Shown: piece after piece, positions 13,253 to 20,581 of the stretch
How positions within the stretch are numbered: position 1 is the stretch's first letter
Layout of the letters: each line of letters starts with the position of its first letter
Assembly (NCBI GenBank): GCA_905201895.1
Contig: CAJKPX010000034.1
Location: 1 to 20,581, forward strand
Length of the DNA: 20,581 bases
Direction of reading: 5' to 3'
Source: an uncultured Eubacteriales bacterium
GTDB lineage: Bacteria; Bacillota; Clostridia; Oscillospirales; CAG-272
Notes under the pieces: generated by a model
Database searches by the model: none
Told to the model about the DNA's origin: nothing
What the model saw: the letters and a program-made list of their open reading frames with translations, nothing else
Program-made: the position numbers and the translations under genes

Positions 13253-14146
13253 TTATATCCGCTTCACGCTCTCCTTGAAATCGGGGGTAAAGGCGGGGGA
13301 GGCGGAGGAGCGGGATTGAAAATAGCCGTCAAAGCCGAGCGAGAGGGCGGTGTTGAGGACGCTGTTGTATTCAAAGGAGGTCAGCTTGCGGTGGAGCTCC
13401 TTGAAGGGGGTGTCGAGCGCGAATGCGGGGGTATACTGACTCATCAGCGAGAGGCGAAAGGCAGAGGTGCCAAAGCGCTCGGCGAGGGCGCGGAGCAGGT
13501 CGATCGAATCGGTGCGATGTGAGGGGAGAACGAGATGTCGCACGATGATACCGCGCTGCAGGATGCCGTCGGCGTCGAAGCGCGGCTCGCCCGTTTGGCG
13601 GAGCATTTCGGCAAGGGCATTCATCGCGGTGGGGAAGTAATCGGGGGCGTCGGAATAACGGCGTGCGAGCTCGGACGAAAAGTATTTGACGTCGGGCAGG
13701 TAAACGTCGACCACGCCCTCCAGATGCCGCAGGGTTTCCACGCTCTCGTAGCCGCCGCAGTTATAAACGATCGGAATGCCGAGGGTAGGCTTGATGCGCG
13801 AGAGCGTGACGGCAAGGCGAAGGGCATAGGGCGTTGGCGTGACGAGATTGATATTGTGCGCTCCGCGGTCGCGCAGATCGAGCAGAAGCTCGATGAGTCG
13901 GGTTTCGTCCACCTCGCGTCCGAGCCCGTCGCGGCTGACCTCGCGGTTCTGGCAATAGACGCAACGCAGGTTGCAGCCCGAGAAAAAGACGGTTCCCGAG
14001 CCCCGTGTGCCGCTGATCGGCGGCTCCTCCCACGGGTGCAGATCGGCTCGAGCGATGCGAAATGCTGCGGGGGCACCGCAATAGCCGAGCGAGCGGCTGC
14101 GGTCAACGCCGCAGGCGCGCGGACACTGTATGCAGATTGAGGTCAT
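13253..14146 (-). CDS. PflX-like radical SAM protein
   Basis: 297 residues, start ATG 14146 with AAAGGAG upstream; the frame is open further but without such a site. The SAM/4Fe-4S motif CNLRCVYC is at 58-65. An N-terminal Cys set (C5, C8, C12, C23) precedes it, and GTVFFSGCNLRC with SRDGLGREV matches the PflX group (COG1313), which resembles pyruvate-formate-lyase activating enzymes. The substrate of this group is not established, and no glycyl-radical enzyme lies in the window. The gene has its own promoter, divergent from the AAA+ protease gene. Confidence 0.88.
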   Translation of the reverse strand: MTSICIQCPRACGVDRSRSLGYCGAPAAFRIARADLHPWEEPPISGTRGSGTVFFSGCNLRCVYCQNREVSRDGLGREVDETRLIELLLDLRDRGAHNINLVTPTPYALRLAVTLSRIKPTLGIPIVYNCGGYESVETLRHLEGVVDVYLPDVKYFSSELARRYSDAPDYFPTAMNALAEMLRQTGEPRFDADGILQRGIIVRHLVLPSHRTDSIDLLRALAERFGTSAFRLSLMSQYTPAFALDTPFKELHRKLTSFEYNSVLNTALSLGFDGYFQSRSSASPAFTPDFKESVKRI

Positions 14147-14180
14147 GGCGTTCTCCTTTCCGTGAAAACTGACTGCCCAC

Positions 14181-14209
14181 ATTGTAGCATATTTCTTTGA
14201 AAAATGCAA
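14181..14209 (-). promoter_or_regulatory. Sigma-A promoter of the radical SAM gene
   Basis: On the minus strand, TTGCAT (14209-14204) and TACAAT (14186-14181) with a 17-nt spacer. Confidence 0.7.
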
Positions 14210-14284
14210 GTATTTTTCAAAAAGCGGATGCTTCGGTTGGAGTGGCAGGACGGCAAAAAGTCGGTCGAAAAAGAGAAAAGAGTG

Positions 14285-14313
14285 TTGACAAACGCGATGG
14301 AAAGTAGTAAAAT
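14285..14313 (+). promoter_or_regulatory. Sigma-A promoter of the AAA+/protease gene
   Basis: TTGACA (14285-14290) and TAAAAT (14308-14313) with a 17-nt spacer; the start codon follows at 14368 after GAAAGGAC. Confidence 0.75.
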
Positions 14314-14367
14314 AGATAATGACAAGTTGTATCTTGACATAGAATATTTTGAAAGGACATCGAGTAC

Positions 14368-17300
14368 ATGAAAAAAAGTCTGCTTTTGCAATATATCCTT
14401 GATGAAGCGGAAAAGCTCAAGGCAGCCGACGGAAAGCAATCCATGACGGTCAACTACTTCATGGTTGCGTTTCTCAACGCTGTGAAGCTCCACGCAAGCA
14501 AGGAACTGCCCGAAGCACTCTCGGTGGCAGAGGTCGAACGGGAATGGCCCGCGATTGATCATCTTCTTGCCAAACATCGCATTCTTCTTGATCGCGCGAT
14601 CAAGGACTTTTCCGACGAGCTGCATTCCGATGATTATAATCATTCCCTCGACGGATTTCTGTTCTCGCGCATTGTGTTCAACGCAAGCGTGAACGCACGA
14701 AAGGCAGAGCGTGAGGAGGTGCAGGCATCCGACTACGTGAGCCTGATCTTTGAAGCCCCCACCGAGTCGGTTCGCAAATTCATTCTGGAAGCGGAAACGC
14801 TCGAGCCCGTGGAGAAAAAGGAGCCGCCTAAAAAGAAGGCACCTGCAAAAAAAGCGAAAAAGGAAACGAAGAAGGAAACGAAAAAGGAGCCCAAGCCGAT
14901 TTCGATTCCCGATCCCAAGCCCTCCGATGACGAGGACGGCGAGCTGCTTTCAGAGCTGGAGCGCCTGCTTGCCGATCTTGAGGATGACGACGAAACGCCC
15001 GCACCGAAGGAAGCACCCTTGAGCGGAACCGCGCAGCTCTGCAAGATTGTGGAGAACACGCGCAGCATCCAGAACACCCTGCTCCAGAGCGTGTTCGGTC
15101 AGGATCAGGCGGTCAACACCTTTGCATCGGGCTATTTCCAATCCCAGATGGTTGCAATGTCGCGCAAGGGGATTCACAAGCCGCAGGCAACCTTCCTGTT
15201 CGCAGGCCCTCCCGGTGTGGGTAAAACCTTCCTGGCGGAAAAGGTAGCTGAGGCGCTGGGACTTCCGTTCTGCCGCTTCGACATGAGTGAATATGCCGAC
15301 AAGGAGGCAAACATCGAGTTTTGCGGCTCGGATAAGGTCTACAAAAACGGCAAGGCGGGTAACGTCACCGGCTTCGTGGAGGAAAATCCGCGCTGCGTGC
15401 TGCTCTTTGACGAGATCGAAAAGGCACATATCAACGTCATTTATCTTTTCCTGCAGCTGCTCGACGCGGGCAGATTGCGCGATAACTATACCGACACCGA
15501 GGTTTCCTTCACCGATGCGATCCTGATCTTCACAACCAACGTCGGCAAGAACCTCTACGCCGATCCCACCGTGGCAAATCTTTCGATGCTGCCGCGCAAG
15601 ACCATTCTCAAGGCGCTCTCCACCGACAAGGACCCTGCCACCGGTGTGCCGCTCTTTCCTGCGGCGATCTGCTCGCGCTTTGCCTCGGGCAACGTGGTGA
15701 TGTTCAATCACCTCGGCGCAAGCAATCTCTACACCATTGCCGATCGCGAGCTTTCGGGCAATCTCAAGGCGTTCACCAATGCAACCAAGATCAAGGTTGA
15801 GGTCGATTCGCGCGTTGCAACCGCGATCATGCTTGCCGAGGGCGGTAAGGCAGACGCGAGAACCGTAAAGGGACGCGCCAACGCCTTCTTCCACGAGGAG
15901 CTCTACGAGCTGTTCCGTCTGCTCTCCTCGGGGCGCCATGCGGGAACGGTTGAAAATCTCGAGAAAATTGCGGTTTCGGTCGCGCTCGACGGTGCCGCAG
16001 AGGAGGTCAAGAGCCTCTTTGTTAACGGTCAGAAGCCCGAGGTGCTGATTTTTGCCGAGGACGGAATGCAGCGCGCCTGCACCGCCAAGCTCGGACAGAA
16101 GGTGATTTGCCACGTTGCCGACAGCATTGAGGATGCAAAGGAAATTCTGTTCAATCATGACGTCTCCCTTGTGCTCTGCGACGTGCATTGCAAGGAGACG
16201 GGAAGCGACGCTGAGATCCTCAACGTGGAGGACGTGCACTCGGTGGGACGCGAGTTCCTCAACTACGTGCTCGGACGCTATGCGATCCCCGTTTACCTGC
16301 TTCAGAGCAAAAAGGATGAGATCAGCAACGAGGAGTTCCTTTCCTTTGCCAAGATGGGCGTGCGCGACGTTCTCACGGTTGACGCCGACAAAACCGCCTT
16401 TGCGCAGCAGGTGCTCGAGGAATGCGACGTTGCCTACCAGCAAAACAACATGCTGACGCTCGCGCGCAGCAACAAGGTGCTCTCCTATAAAACCTCGCAG
16501 AGCATTTCCAAGAACCGCAAGACCGCAAATATCCATCTGTTTGATTTCAAGCTCGGTCTCGCAACCGACACCGAGGACTCCAAGAGCATCCTGGATAACG
16601 TATCCAAGCCCGATATGCACTTTGCCGACGTGATCGGTGCGGAGGATGCAAAGCAGGAGCTCAGCTATTTCGTATCCTACCTCAAGGACCCCGTAAAATA
16701 TATGCGCCGCGGCGTGCGTGCCCCCAAGGGAATTCTGCTCTACGGACCTCCCGGCACGGGTAAAACCATGCTTGCCAAGGCAATGGCGGGCGAGTCCGAC
16801 GTCACCTTCCTCACCGCCGAGGGCAACCAATTCCTCAAGCGCTTCGTGGGCGAGGGTGCCGAGGCTGTGCACGCGCTCTTCCGTTCGGCACGCAAGTATG
16901 CGCCGTCGGTTCTCTTCATCGACGAGATCGACGCGATTGCAAAGGACCGCAACGCGGCGGGACAGGGTGATAACTCTGCCGACGTTCTCACGGCGTTCCT
17001 GACCGAGATGGACGGTTTCAACACCGACACCTCCAAGCCCGTATTCGTGCTGGCGGCAACCAACTTCGACGTGGAGCCCGGCAAGGGAAAGAGCCTTGAC
17101 GCCGCGATCCTGCGTCGCTTCGACCGTCGCATCTACGTTGACCTGCCCAACAAGGACGAGCGCCGCCGCTTCATCGAGCTCAAGGTAGCCAAGAACGCGG
17201 GCGTGGAGCTCAGCGCCGAGCAGATCGAAAATATCGCGGTACGCTCCACGGGCATGAGCCTTGCCGACCTCGATTCGGTCTTTGAAATGGCGCTTCGCAA

Positions 17301-17934
17301 TGCGATTCGCTCCGAGGAGGGAATTGTTGGCGACGAGGCGTTTGAGGAGGCGTTTGAAACCTTCAGCAGCGGTGAGAAGAAAACCTGGGATCCCGAAACC
17401 CTGACGCGCACGGCACGCCACGAGGCGGGTCACGCACTCCTGTGCTGGCTCGCGGGTGAGAAGCCCTCGTATCTGACGATCGTTGCGCGCGGTGACCACG
17501 GCGGCTACATGCAGCACGCCGATCAGGAGGGCAAGTCGATCTACCTGCGCTCCGATCTGCTTTCCAGAATTCGCACCTCCCTTGGCGGTCGCGCCGCAGA
17601 GACGGTCTACTACGGTCCCGAGGACGGCGTATCCACGGGAGCGAGCGGAGACCTCTATTCGGCAACCAAGCTTGCCGAGCAGATGATCTGCCGCTACGGT
17701 ATGGATTCCGAGATCGGTCTGACCTATATTGATTCCTCCGCGGCGGTGGGTGAGTGGGCAACCTCGATCCACACCCGCATCAAGTCGATTCTCGACAAGG
17801 AAATGCAGAACGCGATCGCTCTCATCGAGCAGAATCGCCGCGCGATCGACTGCATGGTCGAGGCACTGCTTGCCAAGAACCACCTCAAGGAGAACGAGAT
17901 CGACGCGATCTTTGCGGCAAACGTCAAGAAGTGA
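14368..17934 (+). CDS. Clp-type AAA+ / receiver-like / FtsH-M41 protease fusion
   Basis: 1188 residues in one frame. Residues 1-138 resemble the Clp N-domain; 145-215 form a Lys-rich, then acidic linker. About 225-535 is a ClpB-D2/ClpX-type AAA+ module: Walker A GPPGVGKT (280-287), Walker B FDEIEKAH (Asp348, Glu349), pore-loop Tyr325, sensor Asn391, and an Arg in CSRF. About 556-690 is receiver-like, with E564, D565 and D605 placed like a phospho-acceptor pocket, but the usual Lys is replaced (LTVDA). From 752 an FtsH-type AAA+ module follows: GPPGTGKT (793-800), FVG pore (826-828), IDEIDAI (Asp852, Glu853). The M41 zinc protease has HEAGH (1018-1022) and a third ligand Asp1095 (STGASGD). FtsH normally has two N-terminal membrane helices; none is seen here, so this should be a soluble unfoldase-protease. 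All catalytic motifs look intact. Substrates are unknown. Confidence 0.93.
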   Translation: MKKSLLLQYILDEAEKLKAADGKQSMTVNYFMVAFLNAVKLHASKELPEALSVAEVEREWPAIDHLLAKHRILLDRAIKDFSDELHSDDYNHSLDGFLFSRIVFNASVNARKAEREEVQASDYVSLIFEAPTESVRKFILEAETLEPVEKKEPPKKKAPAKKAKKETKKETKKEPKPISIPDPKPSDDEDGELLSELERLLADLEDDDETPAPKEAPLSGTAQLCKIVENTRSIQNTLLQSVFGQDQAVNTFASGYFQSQMVAMSRKGIHKPQATFLFAGPPGVGKTFLAEKVAEALGLPFCRFDMSEYADKEANIEFCGSDKVYKNGKAGNVTGFVEENPRCVLLFDEIEKAHINVIYLFLQLLDAGRLRDNYTDTEVSFTDAILIFTTNVGKNLYADPTVANLSMLPRKTILKALSTDKDPATGVPLFPAAICSRFASGNVVMFNHLGASNLYTIADRELSGNLKAFTNATKIKVEVDSRVATAIMLAEGGKADARTVKGRANAFFHEELYELFRLLSSGRHAGTVENLEKIAVSVALDGAAEEVKSLFVNGQKPEVLIFAEDGMQRACTAKLGQKVICHVADSIEDAKEILFNHDVSLVLCDVHCKETGSDAEILNVEDVHSVGREFLNYVLGRYAIPVYLLQSKKDEISNEEFLSFAKMGVRDVLTVDADKTAFAQQVLEECDVAYQQNNMLTLARSNKVLSYKTSQSISKNRKTANIHLFDFKLGLATDTEDSKSILDNVSKPDMHFADVIGAEDAKQELSYFVSYLKDPVKYMRRGVRAPKGILLYGPPGTGKTMLAKAMAGESDVTFLTAEGNQFLKRFVGEGAEAVHALFRSARKYAPSVLFIDEIDAIAKDRNAAGQGDNSADVLTAFLTEMDGFNTDTSKPVFVLAATNFDVEPGKGKSLDAAILRRFDRRIYVDLPNKDERRRFIELKVAKNAGVELSAEQIENIAVRSTGMSLADLDSVFEMALRNAIRSEEGIVGDEAFEEAFETFSSGEKKTWDPETLTRTARHEAGHALLCWLAGEKPSYLTIVARGDHGGYMQHADQEGKSIYLRSDLLSRIRTSLGGRAAETVYYGPEDGVSTGASGDLYSATKLAEQMICRYGMDSEIGLTYIDSSAAVGEWATSIHTRIKSILDKEMQNAIALIEQNRRAIDCMVEALLAKNHLKENEIDAIFAANVKK

Positions 17935-17957
17935 TCTCCACCTTTCCAAGGAAGCCC

Positions 17958-17975
17958 ATCGGGAACGCTCCCGAT
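17958..17975 (+). repeat. Small inverted repeat between protease and YbjN genes
   Basis: ATCGGGA and TCCCGAT flank ACGC as a perfect 7-nt stem, 24 nt after the protease stop. No T-run follows, so it is more likely a processing or attenuation hairpin than a full terminator. Confidence 0.4.
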
Positions 17976-18019
17976 AACTATATATCTTACAATACTATTC
18001 AGAAAAGAGGAAAACAGTT

Positions 18020-18481
18020 ATGAGAGAAGCAAAAAAGGTATTTGACTCGCTTGTCAAGATGCTTGACGACAGAGATTGGAAGTATGAAAAGTACGAGGAT
18101 GAGCTGCTCATCAAAAGCGGCATCAAGGGTGACGATCTCCCCATCGAGTTCCTCATGGTGATTAAGCCCAAGAATCAGCTCGTTCAGTTCCTTTCCAAGC
18201 TCCCCTTCTCATTCCCCGACGATAAGCGCGTTGACGGTGCGATCGCGATCTGTGCCGCAAACTACGGTCTGATCGACGGCTCGTTTGACTATGACATCAC
18301 CGACGGTGAGATCATTTTCCGTCTCAACTCCAGCTACCGTGAGAGCGTGCTCGGTCCCGATCTGTTTGAATACATGATCATGGTTTCGGCATCGACCATC
18401 GACAATTACAACGATAAGTTCTTCATGCTCTCCAAGGGCATGATCACGATCCAGCAGTTCCTCGAGCAGGAAAACGCTTGA
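18020..18481 (+). CDS. YbjN-domain protein, secretion-chaperone-like fold
   Basis: 153 residues, start ATG 18020 after AAGAGGAAAA. The pattern fits the YbjN family, whose fold resembles type III secretion chaperones: an N-terminal amphipathic helix (FDSLVKMLDDRDWKY), a strand-rich middle (DLPIEFLMVIKPKNQLVQF), FDYDITDGEIIFRLNSSY, then a long helical end. No signal peptide or membrane segment. It follows the AAA+/protease gene by 85 nt with no strong terminator between, so the two are probably co-transcribed; it may be a substrate adaptor or chaperone of that protease, which is inference from position and fold. Confidence 0.75.
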   Translation: MREAKKVFDSLVKMLDDRDWKYEKYEDELLIKSGIKGDDLPIEFLMVIKPKNQLVQFLSKLPFSFPDDKRVDGAIAICAANYGLIDGSFDYDITDGEIIFRLNSSYRESVLGPDLFEYMIMVSASTIDNYNDKFFMLSKGMITIQQFLEQENA

Positions 18482-18512
18482 TTGCGGTCGAACAAGGAAG
18501 CACATATCAAAA

Positions 18513-18552
18513 GGGGAGGGCGAATCCGCGCTGAGGCGCGGTCGCCCTCCCC
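18513..18552 (+). terminator. Strong GC-rich hairpin after the YbjN gene
   Basis: GGGGAGGGCGA (18513-18523) pairs with TCGCCCTCCCC (18542-18552), with an inner CCGCGC/GCGCGG stem. Outer ATCAAA and TTTGAT extend it. It separates the protease/YbjN unit from the next operon. Confidence 0.65.
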
Positions 18553-18591
18553 GCGTCCCCCTCTTTGATCTTGAGGGAGAAAGGAGTAGCA

Positions 18592-19386
18592 ATGTTAGGT
18601 GCAATTATTGGCGACGTTGTGGGCTCGATCTATGAGTTCCGCTCGCACAAGAGCAAGGTCTTTCCGCTCTTTGTCAAGGGCTGCCGCCCAACAGACGACA
18701 GCGTGATGACGGTTGCGGTAGGATGCGCGTGCGCAGAGGCGGACGTTGGGGACGAGGTGTCCTTCAAGACGGCGCTTGTCCAAAGAATGCGCGAGCTCGG
18801 CAGGCTTTATCCGAATGCGGGCTTTGGCGATCATTTCTACGATTGGCTAATGGATGACAACGCCACCGCATACGGCAGCTACGGCAACGGCGCCTCCATG
18901 CGTGTCTCGCCCGTTGGGTGGGTTGCAAAAACGCTGGAGGAGGCGGAACGTCTGGCAAAATGGAGCGCCGAGATTTCTCATGACCATCCCGACGCCATTC
19001 GCGGCGCACAGGCGGTTGCGGGGTCGATCTTTCTGGCACGCAGGGGAGCAAGTCAGGCTCAAATTCGCGAATACGTCGAGAAAAAATACTACGATCTGAA
19101 CTTCACGCTCGACGAGATCAGACCCACCTACCGCATGACCCTTGTCAGCGAGCGGAGCGTACCGCAGGCGATTGTTTGCTTTCTGGAGGCGGAGAGCTAC
19201 GAGGATGCCATCCGCAACGCAATCTCGCTCGGCGGTGACGGCGACACGCAGGCGGCAATCGCGGGCTCGATCGCAGAGGCGTATTTCGGAATTCCCGACG
19301 ACCTGCAAGAGGCTGTGTTCGATTACCTTGACGAGCCGCTGACCGATTATTATTGGGGCTATGCCGACGTGCTCTACGAAAATTGA
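18592..19386 (+). CDS. ADP-ribosylglycohydrolase family protein
   Basis: 264 residues from ATG 18592, chosen for AAAGGAGT upstream; the frame opens at 18565 without such a site. It is a compact single-domain member of the DraG/ARH family: IIGDVVGS near the start, TDDS (34-37) and GGDGDTQAA (214-222), which together supply the two-metal site. Such enzymes split N- or O-glycosidic bonds to ADP-ribose on proteins, nucleic acids or small molecules. It differs from the fused protein at 505 in length and motif form (TDDS against DDDT), so the two are not recent duplicates. The phosphatase/ASCH gene follows after 7 nt, indicating an operon and probably a shared nucleotide-type substrate. Confidence 0.93.
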   Translation: MLGAIIGDVVGSIYEFRSHKSKVFPLFVKGCRPTDDSVMTVAVGCACAEADVGDEVSFKTALVQRMRELGRLYPNAGFGDHFYDWLMDDNATAYGSYGNGASMRVSPVGWVAKTLEEAERLAKWSAEISHDHPDAIRGAQAVAGSIFLARRGASQAQIREYVEKKYYDLNFTLDEIRPTYRMTLVSERSVPQAIVCFLEAESYEDAIRNAISLGGDGDTQAAIAGSIAEAYFGIPDDLQEAVFDYLDEPLTDYYWGYADVLYEN

Positions 19387-19393
19387 GGTGACC

Positions 19394-20512
19394 ATGGAAA
19401 AAGCAGCCTTTACCGAGCCGCAGCGCGCCGCCGAGCGGAGAGACCTGTTTGTTGTTTCGGATATCCACGGATATGCCGATCAGCTTTTCAAGGCACTCGA
19501 CGCAGCAGGCTTCGACCGCAACAATCCGCGCCATCTGCTGGTCTGCTGCGGCGATTATTTTGACCGCGGTAGGGAGAGCCGTGCCGTCTACCGTTATCTG
19601 CGTGCCACGCCGAACAAGATTCTTTTGCGTGGCAATCACGAATATTTGCTCGAGGAGGCGCTTGCCCGCAAAATCATGCGACCGATCGACGCGCGCAACG
19701 GTATGGAAATCACGCTCACCTCGCTCTTTGGGCGCGATTGCATGGACCTCAACACGGGTCGCATCTATGCCGATCCCGAGGACGTGGCAGACATTCTGCG
19801 CTTTACCGCCGACACGTACGATTATTTTGAGAGTGCGCACCACCGCTTTGTGCACGGCTGGGTGCCGCTTGCGATCAATGAGGAGGGCGTGGCATCTCCG
19901 CATGCCGATTGGCGTGTTGCCACGCGCAGCGAATGGCGTCGCGCCTGTTGGACCGAGTGGCAGCAGGTGTATTCTGCGGAGGAGCTGCGTCCGCGCGACC
20001 GCACGCTCGTTTGCGGTCACCGCACCGCTGCCTACGGCGCCTGCTTTGATCCGAGCCGCAGGGACAACGATTTTTCCACCTTCTATGGCAACGGCGTGAT
20101 CGCGATCGACGCACAGACCGTCACAAGCGGACGCGTGAACGTGCTGGTTTTGCGCGGTGAGGAGATCGACCTGCCCCTCACACATGAGATGCGTCTGCGC
20201 CGCGAGCCCTTTGAGGCGATCCGATCGGGCGAAAAGCGCGTGGAAATGCGCGTATACGACGAAAAAAGACGCGCACTCCGCCCGCGTGACCGCATCCGCT
20301 TTACCTGCGAGGAGAGCGGCGAGGAGCTGACCGCCGAGGTGCTCGGCATCCACGTCTATCCCGATTTTGCCGCCCTCGCCGAGGATTTTGAAACGGCGGA
20401 GCTTGGCTTCCCGACGCTCACCCGTGAGCAGATCACCGACCTCATGGCAACCTTCTATCCCGACGCCCACGTCCGCACCCACGGCACCGTCGCGATCAGA
20501 ATAAAAGTGTAA
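19394..20512 (+). CDS. Calcineurin-like (PPP-type) phosphatase fused to ASCH domain
   Basis: 372 residues from ATG 19394, preceded by GAGGTGA; the frame is open further upstream, but inside the previous gene. Residues 17-245 are a PPP-type metallophosphatase: SDIHG (22-26), GDYFDRG (53-59), RGNHE (79-83), then FVHGW and VCGHR, giving the full two-metal site. Relatives include Ser/Thr phosphatases and diadenosine-tetraphosphate hydrolases. From residue 265 a C-terminal ASCH-type domain follows (PFEAIRSGEKRVEMRVYDEK, RPRDRIRF), a PUA-like fold associated with RNA or nucleotide binding. Together with the adjacent ADP-ribosylglycohydrolase, this suggests processing of ADP-ribosylated RNA, capped RNA or dinucleotides; this is inference. 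The fusion itself is clear because both domains share one uninterrupted frame. Confidence 0.9.
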   Translation: MEKAAFTEPQRAAERRDLFVVSDIHGYADQLFKALDAAGFDRNNPRHLLVCCGDYFDRGRESRAVYRYLRATPNKILLRGNHEYLLEEALARKIMRPIDARNGMEITLTSLFGRDCMDLNTGRIYADPEDVADILRFTADTYDYFESAHHRFVHGWVPLAINEEGVASPHADWRVATRSEWRRACWTEWQQVYSAEELRPRDRTLVCGHRTAAYGACFDPSRRDNDFSTFYGNGVIAIDAQTVTSGRVNVLVLRGEEIDLPLTHEMRLRREPFEAIRSGEKRVEMRVYDEKRRALRPRDRIRFTCEESGEELTAEVLGIHVYPDFAALAEDFETAELGFPTLTREQITDLMATFYPDAHVRTHGTVAIRIKV

Positions 20513-20543
20513 AAGAAATGCAGGGGGATTGGAAATGCAGGGA

Positions 20544-20581
20544 GGGGGAGAGAAACTTTTTGCAAAAAGTTTCTCTCCCCC
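20544..20581. terminator. 38-nt perfect palindrome at window edge
   Basis: The arms 20544-20562 and 20563-20581 are exact complements; the left arm includes GGGGGAGAGAAACTTTTTG. It lies 31 nt after the phosphatase stop and is probably its terminator. It may extend past the window. It resembles the hairpins at 13188 and 6141 in its purine-rich GGGAG arm. Confidence 0.75.

Noticed and set aside
14950..17949. 999-codon minus-strand open frame
   Set aside because: It is the antisense shadow of the AAA+/protease gene, whose catalytic motifs are complete; no domain is visible in the antisense product.
19145..20482. 445-codon minus-strand open frame
   Set aside because: Antisense to the ADP-ribosylglycohydrolase and phosphatase-ASCH genes, with no start signal and no recognisable domain.

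Overview
The window looks like a chromosomal segment of a Bacillota (Firmicutes) bacterium, most likely an uncultured gut-type member of the Clostridia. The reasons are AGGAGG-like ribosome binding sites before nearly every gene, sigma-A promoters of the TTGACA-17-TATAAT type, OmpR/HisKA signalling, short lipoproteins, and long perfect hairpins between genes. No rRNA, tRNA, CRISPR array, transposase or integrase was found. Lineage below class cannot be fixed from this sequence.

Region 1 (1-4830) is AT-rich in its genes and differs from the rest. It holds an XRE-HTH/ADP-ribosylglycohydrolase fusion, two small lipoproteins and a membrane protein with a probable frameshift. Three of these genes are followed by copies of one repeat: a conserved leader of about 19 nt plus a nested hairpin bounded by CAAC and GTTGG. 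The gaps hold tRNA-T-arm-like sequences in both orientations, and one 65-nt unit occurs twice (1-65 and 2396-2460). The layout resembles an array of mobile gene cassettes.

Region 2 (4830-8700) is GC-rich. It holds a GxDLY-type SGNH esterase on the plus strand, a decayed 3' end of a small membrane-protein gene, two SDR oxidoreductases as a minus-strand operon, and a divergent AraC-type regulator that probably controls them.

Region 3 (8700-13240) holds two linked operons. One encodes a small two-helix membrane protein and an Ala/Lys-rich helical protein. The other encodes an OmpR-type response regulator, a histidine kinase, a multi-pass membrane protein and a paralogue of the small membrane protein. 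Both promoter regions share a 14-nt sequence (AAAACGCAAACAAA), and the first has three CAAACAA direct repeats, so the response regulator probably controls both.

Region 4 (13240-18570) holds a minus-strand PflX-like radical SAM protein. Divergent from it is the most striking gene of the window: an 1188-residue soluble protein joining a Clp-N-like domain, a ClpB/ClpX-type AAA+ module, a receiver-like domain, an FtsH-type AAA+ module and an intact M41 zinc protease domain. A YbjN-like small protein follows it.

Region 5 (18570-20581) is a tight operon of a second ADP-ribosylglycohydrolase and a calcineurin-like phosphatase fused to an ASCH domain. It ends in a 38-nt perfect palindrome at the window edge.
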